A DNA stretch of 64,000 nucleotides, taken from assembly GCA_008828725.1 (NCBI GenBank), contig MEHQ01000271.1:176759-240758 (forward strand), written 5' to 3'. Position numbers and translations under genes: made by a program. The notes under the pieces were generated by a model. The model was not told the origin of the DNA and made no database searches. It was given only the letters and a program-made list of their open reading frames with translations. Each line of letters begins with the position of its first letter. The first letter of the stretch is position 1. The DNA comes from Saccharina japonica. Its lineage: Eukaryota > Sar > Phaeophyceae > Laminariales > Laminariaceae. Below, one piece after another: positions 44,411-55,124 of this stretch.

Positions 44411-44666
44411 GGCTTTAATCCGAAACCAGCTTGGGCTTTGTCATTCCCACGCAATACTGCGGGTGAGGGCAAACCCCATGCCTTAGTTCGGAAATGACAG
44501 CAAATATCCCCGCCTTCATGCAATGCCGCAGAACGGTTACTGGTAGGGCATGAAGGAGCTGTTACGCTGGCGCAACTTCCGGGTTGGAATCCATTGCTGC
44601 TTAGCGCAACAGGCGTCGGGAGGCGTGTTGCGACGCCCCGAACAGTACACCGTATCACAGGCGCAC
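44411..44666. other. no gene seen
   Basis: A 98-codon minus-strand frame (44,362-44,658) overlaps the SINE head and shows no known motif. The sequence is rich in GCGCAAC and GGCATGAAGG words but not repeated elsewhere in the window. Confidence 0.35.
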
Positions 44667-45437
44667 AGATGCTGGAGTACCTTGGAGTAAAGTAAGGGGT
44701 ATTGGAGATAAAATACTTCAGGTACTTCGTGTGCTCGGAGTATTTCGGGGTTCGATAATCCGGGATACTGCTCGTACTCGGAGTATTTCGGGTATGAACA
44801 CTCTCAATACTGCTTGTACTAGGAGTATTTCGGGGGTCCGATACTGCGGGTACTACTTTTACTCCGATTATTTGGGGCTTCAGTACTGCTCATATTCTAA
44901 GTATTCCAAGTACTCAGGCCGCCAGTACTCTAATGCTCTAAGTACTCGGAGTACGAAGTGTACTCGATATTCGGAGTATATTCGGAGTGTAAAGTACGTT
45001 AGGAACATCTTTGAATAATTTTAAAGACTCGGCCGTCATTCCTCCCAGGTTCTGGGAGCATGTGATTGGCGTTTATAGCATTTTAAAATTCACAGATGCT
45101 CCCAATACCTGCGAGTATAATTCGAGTATTTTAGAGAAAAAAATACTCCAGGTACTTTGTGTACTCGCAGTATTTCGGTGTTCAATACTCTCGATGCTCG
45201 GAGTACTCCAAGTAATTTACATGTTTGTACTCCGAGTACTGCTTGTACTCGAGTATAAGTACTGCTCATACTCCCAGTACTCGGAGTGTTTGGGCCTTCA
45301 GTACTGCTCATACTCCAAGTACTCCGAGTATTTAGGTCACCTGTACTCTAATACTCTCAGTACTCGGAGTACGAGAAATACTCGATACTCCGAGTATACT
45401 CGGAGTACTCGGAGTATCGAGTAAACTCGGAGCATCT
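44667..45437 (-). mobile_element. TACTCGGAGTA word-island element, copy 2
   Basis: This 771-bp unit is the inverse of 3,871-4,646, matching from end to end. It starts AGATGCTGGAGTACC and ends CTCGGAGCATCT. It keeps the compound layout, with a word-free spacer holding CATTCCTCCCAGGTTCTGGG. The flanks differ from copy 1, so the shared unit moved as a whole. The outer bases GCGCAC and GTGCAC may extend the inverted repeat. Open frames rich in Y-S-E-Y-R are repeat products. Confidence 0.75.
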
Positions 45438-45589
45438 GTGCACACGTGTATCAGATATAGCATTGCGCACTAGTTATAGTTTGTTTTCGAGATACTGCTA
45501 CAATGGCTCGAGACAAGTTCCGTGATTGGCGACAAACCTACTATTTTACACCAGCACCGGTTGTTGGGGCGTAGGGCACAGTAGAGGAG

Positions 45590-45835
45590 GAGCATCAAGT
45601 GTTGTGGGTGAATGGTATCCACCAGGCGGTGTGATAATTTTGGCGTTTGATGCTGTTTTCAGACTCACCTCCGTTGGGGGTGTCGTATCCAACGTACCCC
45701 TGGTGATATCGTGACGATATAAAAGCTCAAACATATATATCACCGGGTGTGCTCATCATGTAGGGGTGTGTGCCATCTAAGGGGGGTGTGCTTTCGTCCG
45801 TGTTATAAATACATACCGTAGTATCATACGTATTC
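45590..45835. repeat. Second copy of the 'CACCGGTGATA / GGGTGTGCTTTC' repeat
   Basis: About 210 bp match the inverse of about 33,000-33,210: GCGGTGTGATAATTTTGG, GGGGGTGTCGTATCCAACGT, CACCGGGTGTGC and GTGCTTTCGTCCGTGTTATA all have counterparts in order. I could not fix the ends. Confidence 0.6.
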
Positions 45836-45894
45836 CTTTCATAAAGCTGTTGAGCTCTACAAGTGCGAGTGCACGAATGCAGCATTGGTATTTG

Positions 45895-46215
45895 TTTTAT
45901 TTATTTATTTTTCAATCCCATTTATTATATTCGCCCTTCCTTTCCCTCCCCACAACCTATAGCCGTAACGCAGATTCGGGGTTCTCTCTCCTGCCCACTA
46001 CGGTTCGTGCCTTAAATTATTTTCGCGAGAAGTCTTCAGCCCTTTCTTTCCCTTGTCGGCTCGTCGCATCGACTTGAGCCTACCCACGCTGATAGGCGCC
46101 CTCAGCAGTTGATTCCGTTTATATTTTATTTTATTTTTGCAAATAAACTCAAAAGTCTGACGGAGTGGTAATCGAACACACGACATAAACCGTAGCAGCA
46201 TTCGAGCGTGTGCCA
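45895..46215 (-). mobile_element. Diverged SINE family 1
   Basis: On the minus strand a tRNA-like head (GGCACACGCTCGAATGCTGC, B box GTGTTCGATTACC) is followed by a changed body and a tail ending AATAAATGGGATTG. The B box fits GTTCGANNCC apart from one base. It lies immediately before the GGTGCGGTT element. Confidence 0.55.
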
Positions 46216-46225
46216 CTATAAATTC

Positions 46226-46879
46226 CAGGGTTCTTTACGGTTAACCGTCCGTGCACGGTGCGGTTTATTTTTTTCGAAAATCTTATGGTCCGGTTCGGTG
46301 CGGTTTTTAGAAAGCAGAAATAGTACGGTGCGGTTCGGTGCGGTTATCCGATATTGTAAATCCTACGGTGCGGTTTGGTTTTTTCATGCATCCTACGGTG
46401 CGGTTCGGTGCGTTTTCCAGAAACCAGGAATCCTACGGTACGGTTCGGTGCGGTTTTCAGAAATCGTAAATGCAAGGGTGCGGTTCGGTTTTTTCATTCA
46501 TCTTACGGTGCGGTTCGGTGCGGTTTTCAGAAATCAGGAATCCTACGGTGCGGTTCGGTGCGGTTTTCAGAAATCGGGAATCTTACGGTGCGATTCGGTG
46601 CGGTTTTCAGTTTTGAAAATCCTACGGTGCGGTTCGGTTTTTTCATGCATCCTACGGTGCGGTTCGGTGCGGTTTCCAGACGTGTGAACCCTACGGTGCG
46701 GTTCGGTTATATTTTGTTTCCTACGGTGCGGTTCGGTTCGGTTTTCCGAAATCGCAAAACCTACGGTGCGGTGCGGTGCGGTTTTCGAGAGGGCGAAAAT
46801 CCTACGGTGCGGTTCGGTGCGGTTAACCGCACCGGACCCCACCGAACCGATAGGAAAAACCGCACTGTAAAGAACCCTG
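46226..46879 (+). mobile_element. GGTGCGGTT word-island element, copy 2
   Basis: The ends CAGGGTTCTTTACGGT and ACTGTAAAGAACCCTG match the copy at 23,382-23,928, in the same orientation. Unit order and number differ in the middle: this copy is 107 bp longer, with more TTTTTTCATGCATCC spacers, so the repeat units have expanded or contracted while the ends stayed fixed. Confidence 0.8.
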
Positions 46880-47630
46880 GTAACAACAGTAGATTATGGG
46901 GTTCGGGGGTCAGGAACAAGGGGGGCAACATCTGATATCACTAGATTCTAGGGTGAGGGGTTGCAGAAAGCAGAGCCACAGTAGGAGCGAAACAGTATTG
47001 AGCAGCAACACCGCACAGCCTGCTGTGCGTTGAAATACGCTCGCGGCAACTTGAATCCGGCCATTCGTGTGGACAGCGGAATTTATTTCAATGCTTGTTT
47101 GGGAGTGCTGGGGGTGGGCGGGGGGGTGTTCGTTCTAGCTTGGTAGATTTAGGGGTGGCAATCAGTTTGTTGGTTTGAGGAGGCTAGCTTTTTGTGCAAT
47201 GAGCAGTTGATAGTTGTCGTACGTTTGGGTTATTGTGTTGATTTTAATGTTGCTTCTTCTCCGTCATGTGGCATGTGACACCCATGTGGTGCACATTGTC
47301 GGACGGGAAATGGAACAATAGTATCAGGGTTTTATTCTTCTTTCGGGAATGTTATGAGTGATCAATGTTGAAGCCCATGCTGCATGCTGCACAATGTCGG
47401 ATGGCAAGCACAATCAATCGTAGTAATATTTATAACGTGATGCCTACAAACTTGGTGCCTTATGTTGCTACCAGGTTTCAAACTTAGTTCGTATTAATAG
47501 TAGTAACTCTGTAGTATGGCGCACCTTGTTATGTACCAGGCATAACATGATATCATACATCGTGCCAATCAGTCACTACTGCTGTGTAGCCTGATAGCTA
47601 GCACATATGCGCGTATAAAACAACATAGAA
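46880..47630. other. no gene; short shared repeat
   Basis: The block around 47,343-47,407 (GGGAATGTTATGAGTGATCAA and CAATGTCGGATGGCAAGC) matches 37,136-37,200 inside the CAATTG island, and a partial CACATTGTCGGACGGGAAA copy lies at about 47,292. This is a small dispersed repeat with no coding potential. Confidence 0.5.
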
Positions 47631-47631
47631 A

Positions 47632-47890
47632 TGATACATCACCTGATATATCGGAAATATCACGGATATATCACGGATATATCCACATATATCCCGTAGT
47701 ACACCCGGATATCTGTAATAACATATCATATCCCGTACGTATATCCAATTATATCCAGGATACCATGATATGGAAATAAATATGGATATAATATGATATA
47801 TCCAGAATCGGGATTTATCCAGATTGTTTGGGGGCAATATATCCATATCATACCCCCCCCGGTTTTCAACCCAATACCCAGCCCTACTAA
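47632..47890. repeat. GATATATC word island, copy 2 (inverted)
   Basis: ATATCC, GGATATAT and GATATATC words fill about 240 bp. The right edge, CCCAATACCCAGCCC, is the inverse of the GGGCTGGGTATTGGG-type edge at 22,444. It is inverted relative to copy 1. Fine-scale alignment is uncertain because the words are so repetitive. Confidence 0.6.
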
Positions 47891-48387
47891 CGACAATGAA
47901 CTACAGTGCCCATTGCTCGAGCAACACGTGACGTAGATAGCGCCTATATCATTTGTGCGTGCTTTGCCTATGACATGTCGACTCCAATCCAGAAAGCGCT
48001 CACACAGTGCCGCAATGGGCAAGATGATAGATTGTCCTGCTATAAGACAACATATCTAAGTCGCGGAAATGAAGTATCTGGTGAAAGTACAGCAGTGCAA
48101 GTAATTTACATGGAACGGGAATTTAGACGAAACAAAATGAGAAGTAAACAATTAGGTATGAAAAAGTGGCGAGTTGTCGCGCCGTGGCGACCGAAGAAAC
48201 CTCGTGAAATTTTAATGTACACGACAAACCCTGGTATGGCCTGGAAACACTGTATGTAGTTCACGTCCGCAACGATCACCCTAAACGACATGATACAAAA
48301 CAGCACAAAATCGTTTAGTAGGCCAAGTCAAATCTTGAGACGGCACGAAACTCTGATAAAGCTGAAAAGGTCAGAATCGTATCGTAC

Positions 48388-48465
48388 CTCCGTATAGCGC
48401 CGTATTGTTTTCAAATGAACTGCGGCCATCGATGAAGATTGACGAATCGGACGCGAATAGAGCAC
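48388..48465 (-). CDS. Beta-helix (pectin-lyase fold) family exon
   Basis: On the minus strand a CAATGAACAG acceptor precedes 78 bp ending before a GTACGA donor. The exon is phase 1 to phase 1 and reads ALFASDSSIFIDGRSSFENN then TALYG with Gly at both junctions. It is clearly of the same family as the exons at 14,671 and 19,672. The first exon at 54,665-55,124 lies about 6.2 kb upstream on the same strand and also ends in phase 1, so the two can be joined directly, although other exons may lie between. Confidence 0.65.
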
Positions 48466-51400
48466 CTGTTCATTGGCAGGCGGAGTCGTTAGTCTGGTGT
48501 AAAAAACGAATCTTTTTATCCGCGCGCGATACAGTTGGAACGCAAAACAAAATATAATACCTTATATCAGCGAGCAAGCTCGGTAACACACTTGCACTGG
48601 GAACATGTCCGTATAACCAAGCAGGAATAAAATAAAGAGTAATTAATTGTTGCGACGAGGTAATCTAAGGGTCTTTGCATATTCGAGGCATTTGTATATT
48701 AAGGTCTGTCTCGTGAAAGCTTCTGTAAAAGTTGTTTATATTTTGGTACCGCAAATGAAACATAATACGACGTATAGACATCAAGTGATGAGGCCTACAA
48801 AACCAACGTTGCGACCTACAAGACTGGATACCTGGCACTGTAGTTACGAGTGTCAATTTCAATGTCATGTGCCAAGGACAAAGTACGGCCAATTTCGCGT
48901 TGTGGTTAATTTCTTCAGTACATAAAACAAACTGCACAAGAAGCTTAGGACATCGGCGCAGAAACACGACCTAACCATAGCATGTGCTAAAGCAGGACAA
49001 CAGCGACGTTGGCCCAGCGACCGGCTTGCTGGGAGATTGCCGCGCTGAATGGCGCTGGCACGAAGAAGGGCACCCGTGTTTGAAGAGGTGGCGAAATGTG
49101 GTCAACAAGATCATGCTTACAACCAAACTTCCAACAGCGTGATCAGGTTAAAGAACCCCACTCCCCGGCTCCGCTCCCAACACCCCGCCAATCGAACACA
49201 ACGTACATACTGTATGGACCCGTGTGGAGTCGCAACCTTGTGCTGGCTCAGTTCCATGGTGTGGAGGCTGCCGAGGTAAAGAACCATAGTGTCATTGGTC
49301 AAGGCTACGTCTACGTTTTGACTTCCTACGAAATGTCACTCAACACACGATATCTCCTCGCATACAGGATGGTATGGACGCGAGAGCCGCCTTATCCCCC
49401 TCATATCTCTGAGTTTGTACGATATGACATATACCGGTGGTACCTCACTTGTCGAACGCGCAAACCTCCACCCTCAAGTGCGCTGCATTCTAGAGGCTGG
49501 CTTGGGAAAATCTTTAACTCGTAAAACCCGATTTGAGGCGATGGCCAAAACGGTATGAACAGACCCCTGAAAAGCATAAAGATCTTAACAGAACTCATGC
49601 ACACGGACGAAAATCATGCTTATACCTTCCGCTGCTGCAATGGTGCCGTAGGGCAAGGTTACCACATATATTCTTCTCGCCTCAACTATCACCACGTGTT
49701 CTATCTGGCTACAACCAGGCTGTTTGCTGCTGAAATGCATACAGCATTCCAACCAATTGGCATATCGTTGGTCCAGACCTTTGGCTGAGGGGGATTTATT
49801 TTTGCAACCAAACCAAACCTTGTTCGTGTGAATGAAACAACGGGTACAACATGAACGTACCCCGATCTTGACAAATGTTTTGCTGCCGACATTCACTCGT
49901 GTTTTTCTCCACAACATAAGTAAACGGTCCGTGAACTGAAGGTTTTGCATTTTTTACTCAGCACCAAGGTGCAAGTTGCTCCGCTTGAAGGTGATCGTTT
50001 CGAAACCCAAAGTGCCGTCAAAATCGCGAATATCCTGAGGAAGGCCGATTAGAAAATTGTATATATTACCAAACAACTTACTCCGTTTCGCCTATAATTG
50101 TTTTCGGTTAACGCCCCGGACCCGAGAGGGCATGCAGTTTGAATGTGGTAGCTGCAGCTGTTTCCGAAGCAGGCAAATGAGTGCTATACACATGGAAGTT
50201 GTTGTGTGGGTAGGCTCTTGCCGTTGAGCACCAATAACAATCAAAAAGTCAAATCCAGCTGCGGACAGTAGATACTACGTATGTATCAGCCAAGCACAGA
50301 GTTCACAGCTTGGTACATGGATTGTGCTTCGTGTATTATTGATCGTTCGTTAGTTGTGGTTCTCGGAATTGGAAACTCAACCAGCTCGTCTGCCCAAACT
50401 TTCTCCCGGTTGAGGATCCGTTGTGTGATGTAAGTGCCGCAAGGCCGATTTCTGTGATTAATCCCAAGTTCATCTGTACGTTTGCGGTTCCGTTCCACGT
50501 ACCCAGCCTCATAGCGTCTTCTACATGGTTAACGTTTTGTTTAGCTCCGTGTTTGACTGCAATTGCGCGGCTATCCCTGACGCTCTCATATCCAAGTGTT
50601 TTATCACGAATAGACATTCTACAGCAGCATCTCACTAGGCAGCAGTGGAACTTTCCATCACCGGAATCTCCGCCACAGCGTCATTTCATGGAGTCTGAGC
50701 ATAATGTATGGCCGGGTCTGCTCCGGACATTACACGGAGCAAACATTGTCATTGCCGGATAAACTATTTACCGTGTTTAAGTGAAAAAATGGCAGAAACC
50801 CAACCAAAAGCAGTAGCACCATCGTGTAAGTTTATATTAACTGTTGCACGGTGAGCCCGCTCGTTGATCTGCGCACCCGCTGGCCACCTCTTGATGTTTG
50901 CTCACACTCCATTCACCTCACACTCTTACTCCGGTCATGTTCTGCCTCCGGAATAGCCACACCCCCCTCCTGCAGGAATGGGTCTAAAAGTCGGAAGCGC
51001 CAATACATTTACAATCATACTTATGCATGACATATGGGTGCATATTTCACTGCGATAGTATTTTCTTCCTGCCGTTCGCTATCCTTCTGAGGTCGTTTAG
51101 GTGCTGTTATTAGCATCTCATATAAAAAGCTGTGCATGGTACATATACGGCCATGACTAGAATGTCCACCGACTGATTCCAGGGTTTCACTTATACACCT
51201 TGTGTGGGAGTGGTTACGGGCACTACGAGCAACATTGTCTCCGCGCCGCACATGCTTGGCTATGTTGACGTGCTCTGGCATGGCTTTGTTGGCGATCACC
51301 GGCATGGCTTTCTCGCGGACGAGCGAGAAGTGTGATGTTCGGGAGGAGACTTTCGGCTATCATCCTCTAAATCTAACCGCGGGACCGTTTCTAAAGCATG

Positions 51401-52665
51401 TATTGGTATTTGCATGCTCAAGCATGTATTGGTATTTGCATGCTCGCGCATTAATTGTTGATGTGTATCTTGTATATACACGCGTCTTCGTTTTCTTACC
51501 TCCGGGCCTTATGTCTCCCACAGAGTAATGGTGCAACGGCTACAGGCGGATTAACCCAATTTCCGGCTGCTTACTCCTACATAAAAAAAAATCAACTACC
51601 CCCTGGCCATTAAGCTGTTGTTATATTTTCCCCGCCACCCCCTAGCGATGAATTGCATGGTATTAAATAAGGTTTCCCTTAAACAATGGTCCAAAAACAC
51701 TTTCTGTGGTAAAACTCGGATTTAAACCACCCCGTCATTGTTTACTGCTCCCAAACGTCTAGGACTGCTACGAGCACGTACGTACTCGTTGCAAGTAGGT
51801 GTAGAGAGAAGAGTCGAGAACACGGCCTACAGATACGAGCCACTTTGCGTCTAACGGCACGACGCTACCTAAAACACCAGACACCGGGCGTGGCTATCCC
51901 CACCCCCTCATAGTGCGGTGCCGGCACAAAGGAGCACAAGGACGATGCTGCCTAAAGTTGGCAGTGTGAGGGGCGATCGCTCCCGCAATTATAATCGGCC
52001 TACCTGGCCCAAGAAAAACCCAAGCTTCTTGGGACTCGTATTCCGCTCGAAAGCACGTAAGTTTCACAGGCATGTTACCTGTCTTTCACGGCCACCCCGA
52101 TTGCTGAAACACTACGCATAAGATAACATAAGCCTTACGCGGCTAGCGCGGCGGCATCATGCACTGTCGAAAGAGTCACACCGCTTGTTCAGGGATGAGC
52201 TACGTAGCTACGATAGCGGTAACTAGCGTGGGGTGGTTCATAACTACTAATGAAAATGAGTCCGCGAAGACAGCAGATTTGCAAGAGACTGAACCAGTAT
52301 GCTCGTATCAACCTCGTTCTCTCGAACACCACGCACAGGACAAGGCAAGCCCACCCCCTGACTGCGGCGTCGACATAATCGTGCTAGCAGGAAGAAGATG
52401 ACGCTCAGTTACAGCAGGCGCTGTGATAGCATCTACACGCTTTTGCAGCATGTTTTATAATCCTGTCACTAAATCGAATGATAAAACTGTCCTGGGACAA
52501 TGCTCCTTGGCGATCTACACCCATTGAGTACGCCACGGTTAACCACGATGCGCGTTATGATTAACCTGGTCCCGTGTTCGATGAGATGGCGTCACCATGC
52601 AACACATCACCACATGATCCGCGTCTAAGGTTAGCGATAGGGTTAGGTCGTGGAATTAGGCATGG
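48466..52665. other. presumed intron of the beta-helix gene; no confident exon
   Basis: Candidate frames (48,647-48,925 plus, 49,096-49,524 plus, 50,421-50,762 plus, 50,336-50,635 minus) carry no recognised domain. A single MITE-like end GCTACGATAGCGGTAAC sits at about 52,208 without a visible partner. Near 50,090-50,110 on the minus strand ALTENNYRRNG stands before GTAAGT, but its upstream frame does not fit the family phase. Confidence 0.35.
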
Positions 52666-52669
52666 AACA

Positions 52670-53400
52670 CCCCATAGGTCACACCACACATGTATCTTTC
52701 CGTGGGCTACACCATGGTATACACCGAACGGTACTTAATTGATTTTTCCATTCCAAGGTATACTTCACGGTACACACGATGGAATACCATCATCATTGTA
52801 TGTACCACGATGTCCTCACTCGTCATGGTGTATCTAAAGGTGGAAAAATTCCCCATGGGCTCTCCCCTTTACCATGTTATCAACGAATGGTCCATGATGT
52901 GTGCCAGTGCACGGCCATGCACATCTACCTGGTATGGCCGTGGTGCGATCGATGGGACCAGTCAAGGTGAGTATTGTGAACGCCCCCACTAGCATGTCCC
53001 AAGGAACACCCCTGGCACGGTTTCAGTTTATGGAGTATTCCACGGAACGTATGCAATGGAGCTAACCATGGGTACGTCTATGGCAGTTCACGTGCCCGTG
53101 AACCATGGATGCACGTGGCATATGCCATAGGAATACTTTGTTTCGTGAGTTACGAGCATGAACTTGATCGCGGACCCATGGGCGAAAGGTCCATGGTACC
53201 ATGATCTAGGACCATGGGACTCACCTGGACGTGATTCCTGGAGCGCCATATACTACACCATGGGTTCCGTACATGCAATAGAACGGTGCATACCACCGTC
53301 CATGGGCCCGTGGTTTATGTCATGGAGCATATCATGGCCACATCTATTCACGATGGTTTGCACTATGGGGTATGTCATCGTCGGTTAGCGCATGGGCAAG
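52670..53400. repeat. CCATGG word island
   Basis: CCATGG, CCATGGT, ACCATG and CATGGCC-type words recur about every 20-30 bp on both strands for 0.7 kb, with other small palindromes (GTGCACG, TTCACGTGCCCGTGAA) between them. No tandem period and no terminal inverted repeat were identified. It lies in the presumed intron of the beta-helix gene. Confidence 0.7.
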
Positions 53401-54664
53401 CTCATTGGGTGCACAACGACTTAGCAGCACCTCTCCTCCTGGGCCCAAAAGGCGCCAACGAAGATTCGTGAGGAACCGTATGATTTTAGTTTTCTAAATA
53501 ATCGTATCCATGCTGACGTACAGGGTAATAGGGTCTAAGTGTAACTCGTACGTCGACTGCGGCCGTTGTGGCCTAGATCATAAGAACCCATAATGCAATA
53601 TACCGTGCATGTCTAGCTCATCGATTATTGTATTTACAGCCTTCTTCGGGCCACTGTTTTTACGGCGCAAATCAAAACAAACCCTTGACCTCTCGTCGAT
53701 TTCATGTACTGTATGTACGATGACCGGTTGATATAATACCAATAGTTCCAAACAGTTGATCATACGCCATTGCGGCGAAAGGGGAAGCACTCACTCCTAG
53801 TATATACCGGCTGGTTCTGAGCTTGTGGTGCTGTAACTCCTCCCGCCTTCAACGTTCGCGTCGGTGTTCAGAAATCGACCATGAAGTTTGAAGTTCATGC
53901 TCTTTGAACCCCTTTCAACCTGTAGCCTAATGTCTTGTTTATGTTGACGCTCAACTATGTCTTGTTGTTGTGTTCTTTGCGGAATTGAATTAGAGTCCGT
54001 TAGGACATTCAAATATACCAGGGGAAACATGTACATATCACAACCCATTAATCAACGGTTTTGCAGGGACTCATAAAAAAACTATATAGGCAATCGTGAT
54101 CCATCTCCAGAAACGCTTGTTGTGCGGTAAACATGTAAAACAAATGGCGTTGCCTCAAAATTACGTTGTTAGGTATGTACTGGAGGTCAATCTTTGGCCA
54201 CACATCTGACTTGGAAATTTCGTGCGCAGCAAGTTCTTCACATCGTTTTGCGAAGGTTTGTGTATGTCTTACGTAGGAGTACCTGAAGGCGGTTGGTTCA
54301 GAAACAATTGAAACAAAAAGGTGCTCATGGCCTACGGAAACGCATGACTAGTATTCACCATTTAGAAGGCCTGTGGTAGACCGGGGGACCGTTTCGTCGT
54401 TAGCAGCAGATCTCTGATGTAGAGTAGGCAATGAAAACAAAACTTCTCTGTGTTCCGCTATTTGCGCCTATCATTGCCGGCACATTTTAGACGAAATATA
54501 TCAAACTGAAGTAGTTATTACATGCGGTAAACTTGGCGGTCACAGTTTGAGGCTTGTTTTCTTGCAACACGGCACACCTGCAATCAATGTGGCCGCGCAT
54601 ACTTATGTTTGGAATTGGATGCTACCGTCGACGTTAGCCTGACAACCTGCTCGTGATGTCTTAC
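53401..54664. other. presumed intron of the beta-helix gene
   Basis: Minus-strand frames at 53,578-53,790 and 53,797-54,048 look peptide-like (for example MNFKLHGRFLNTDANVEGG) but meet a stop when joined in phase 1 to the first exon. No confident exon or element was found. Confidence 0.35.
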
Positions 54665-55124
54665 CTCCGTTTGAAGCATTGTTCCGTGTGAAAGTGCAAC
54701 CGAATACGAACAAGGCGCTGGAAGCAAGAACGGTGACTGCCCCTCCGTCTTCTGCGTTTCCCCCCTCGACCCCAATATTGTTGAGGCGGAGGGTGGACCC
54801 GTCGGACACATAGAATATACCAGTGCCATTTCCACCATCGATGACGACACCTGCGGCATTGTCGTCACCGAGCGCGTCTCCGGTGACAGTCAGGTGCTTC
54901 CCGTCGGACACTTCGATCCTCTCATCGATCGCCACGTTGGAATGCCACGTGATGTTGAAATTACCTTGGTCCCCGCAAGCTAGTGCGTCAGTAAGGTTCT
55001 GAACATCGGCTGCGGAGGTGATGCGGATCTCGACCGTATCCGGAACGCATGAGGCTGAGTCTGCTTTAGACATGAAGCCCGTGGTCAGCACGAACGCCAG
55101 CATCGCCATGGCCATGATTTCCAT
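54665..55124 (-). CDS. Secreted beta-helix (pectin-lyase fold) protein, first exon
   Basis: ATG at 55,124 opens MEIMAMAMLAFVLTTGFMSK, a short hydrophobic signal peptide ending near A-D-S-A-S-C. The mature part includes ITSAADVQNLTDALACGDQG, NVAIDERIEVSDGKHLTVTG, GVVIDGGNGTGIFYVSDGST and LRLNNIGVEGGNAEDGGAV, followed by FGCTFTRNNASNGG. This layout (A-D-V-x-x-L-T-D-A-x-x-C-G-D-x-G at the start, then 'x-D-G...F-x-V-x-x-G-x-x-L-x-L-x-N' rungs) is typical of exported right-handed beta-helix repeat proteins, which often act on or bind polysaccharides. No catalytic residues are evident. The exon ends GGAG before GTAAGA in phase 1. The gene continues on the minus strand; one later exon is seen at 48,388. 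An upstream TTG in frame is not used. Confidence 0.75.

Noticed and set aside
44362..44658. 98-codon minus-strand frame next to a SINE
   Set aside because: It overlaps the SINE head, has no motif and no splice context.
49966..50055. Minus-strand peptide GLPQDIRDFDGTLGFETITF
   Set aside because: It reads like protein, but no splice sites, family or neighbouring exons support it.
53808..53919. Candidate beta-helix exon (MNFKLHGRFLNTDANVEGG) between CAG and GTATAT
   Set aside because: Joined in phase 1 to the first exon it meets a stop at once; its own open frame needs phase 0 at the acceptor, unlike the family.
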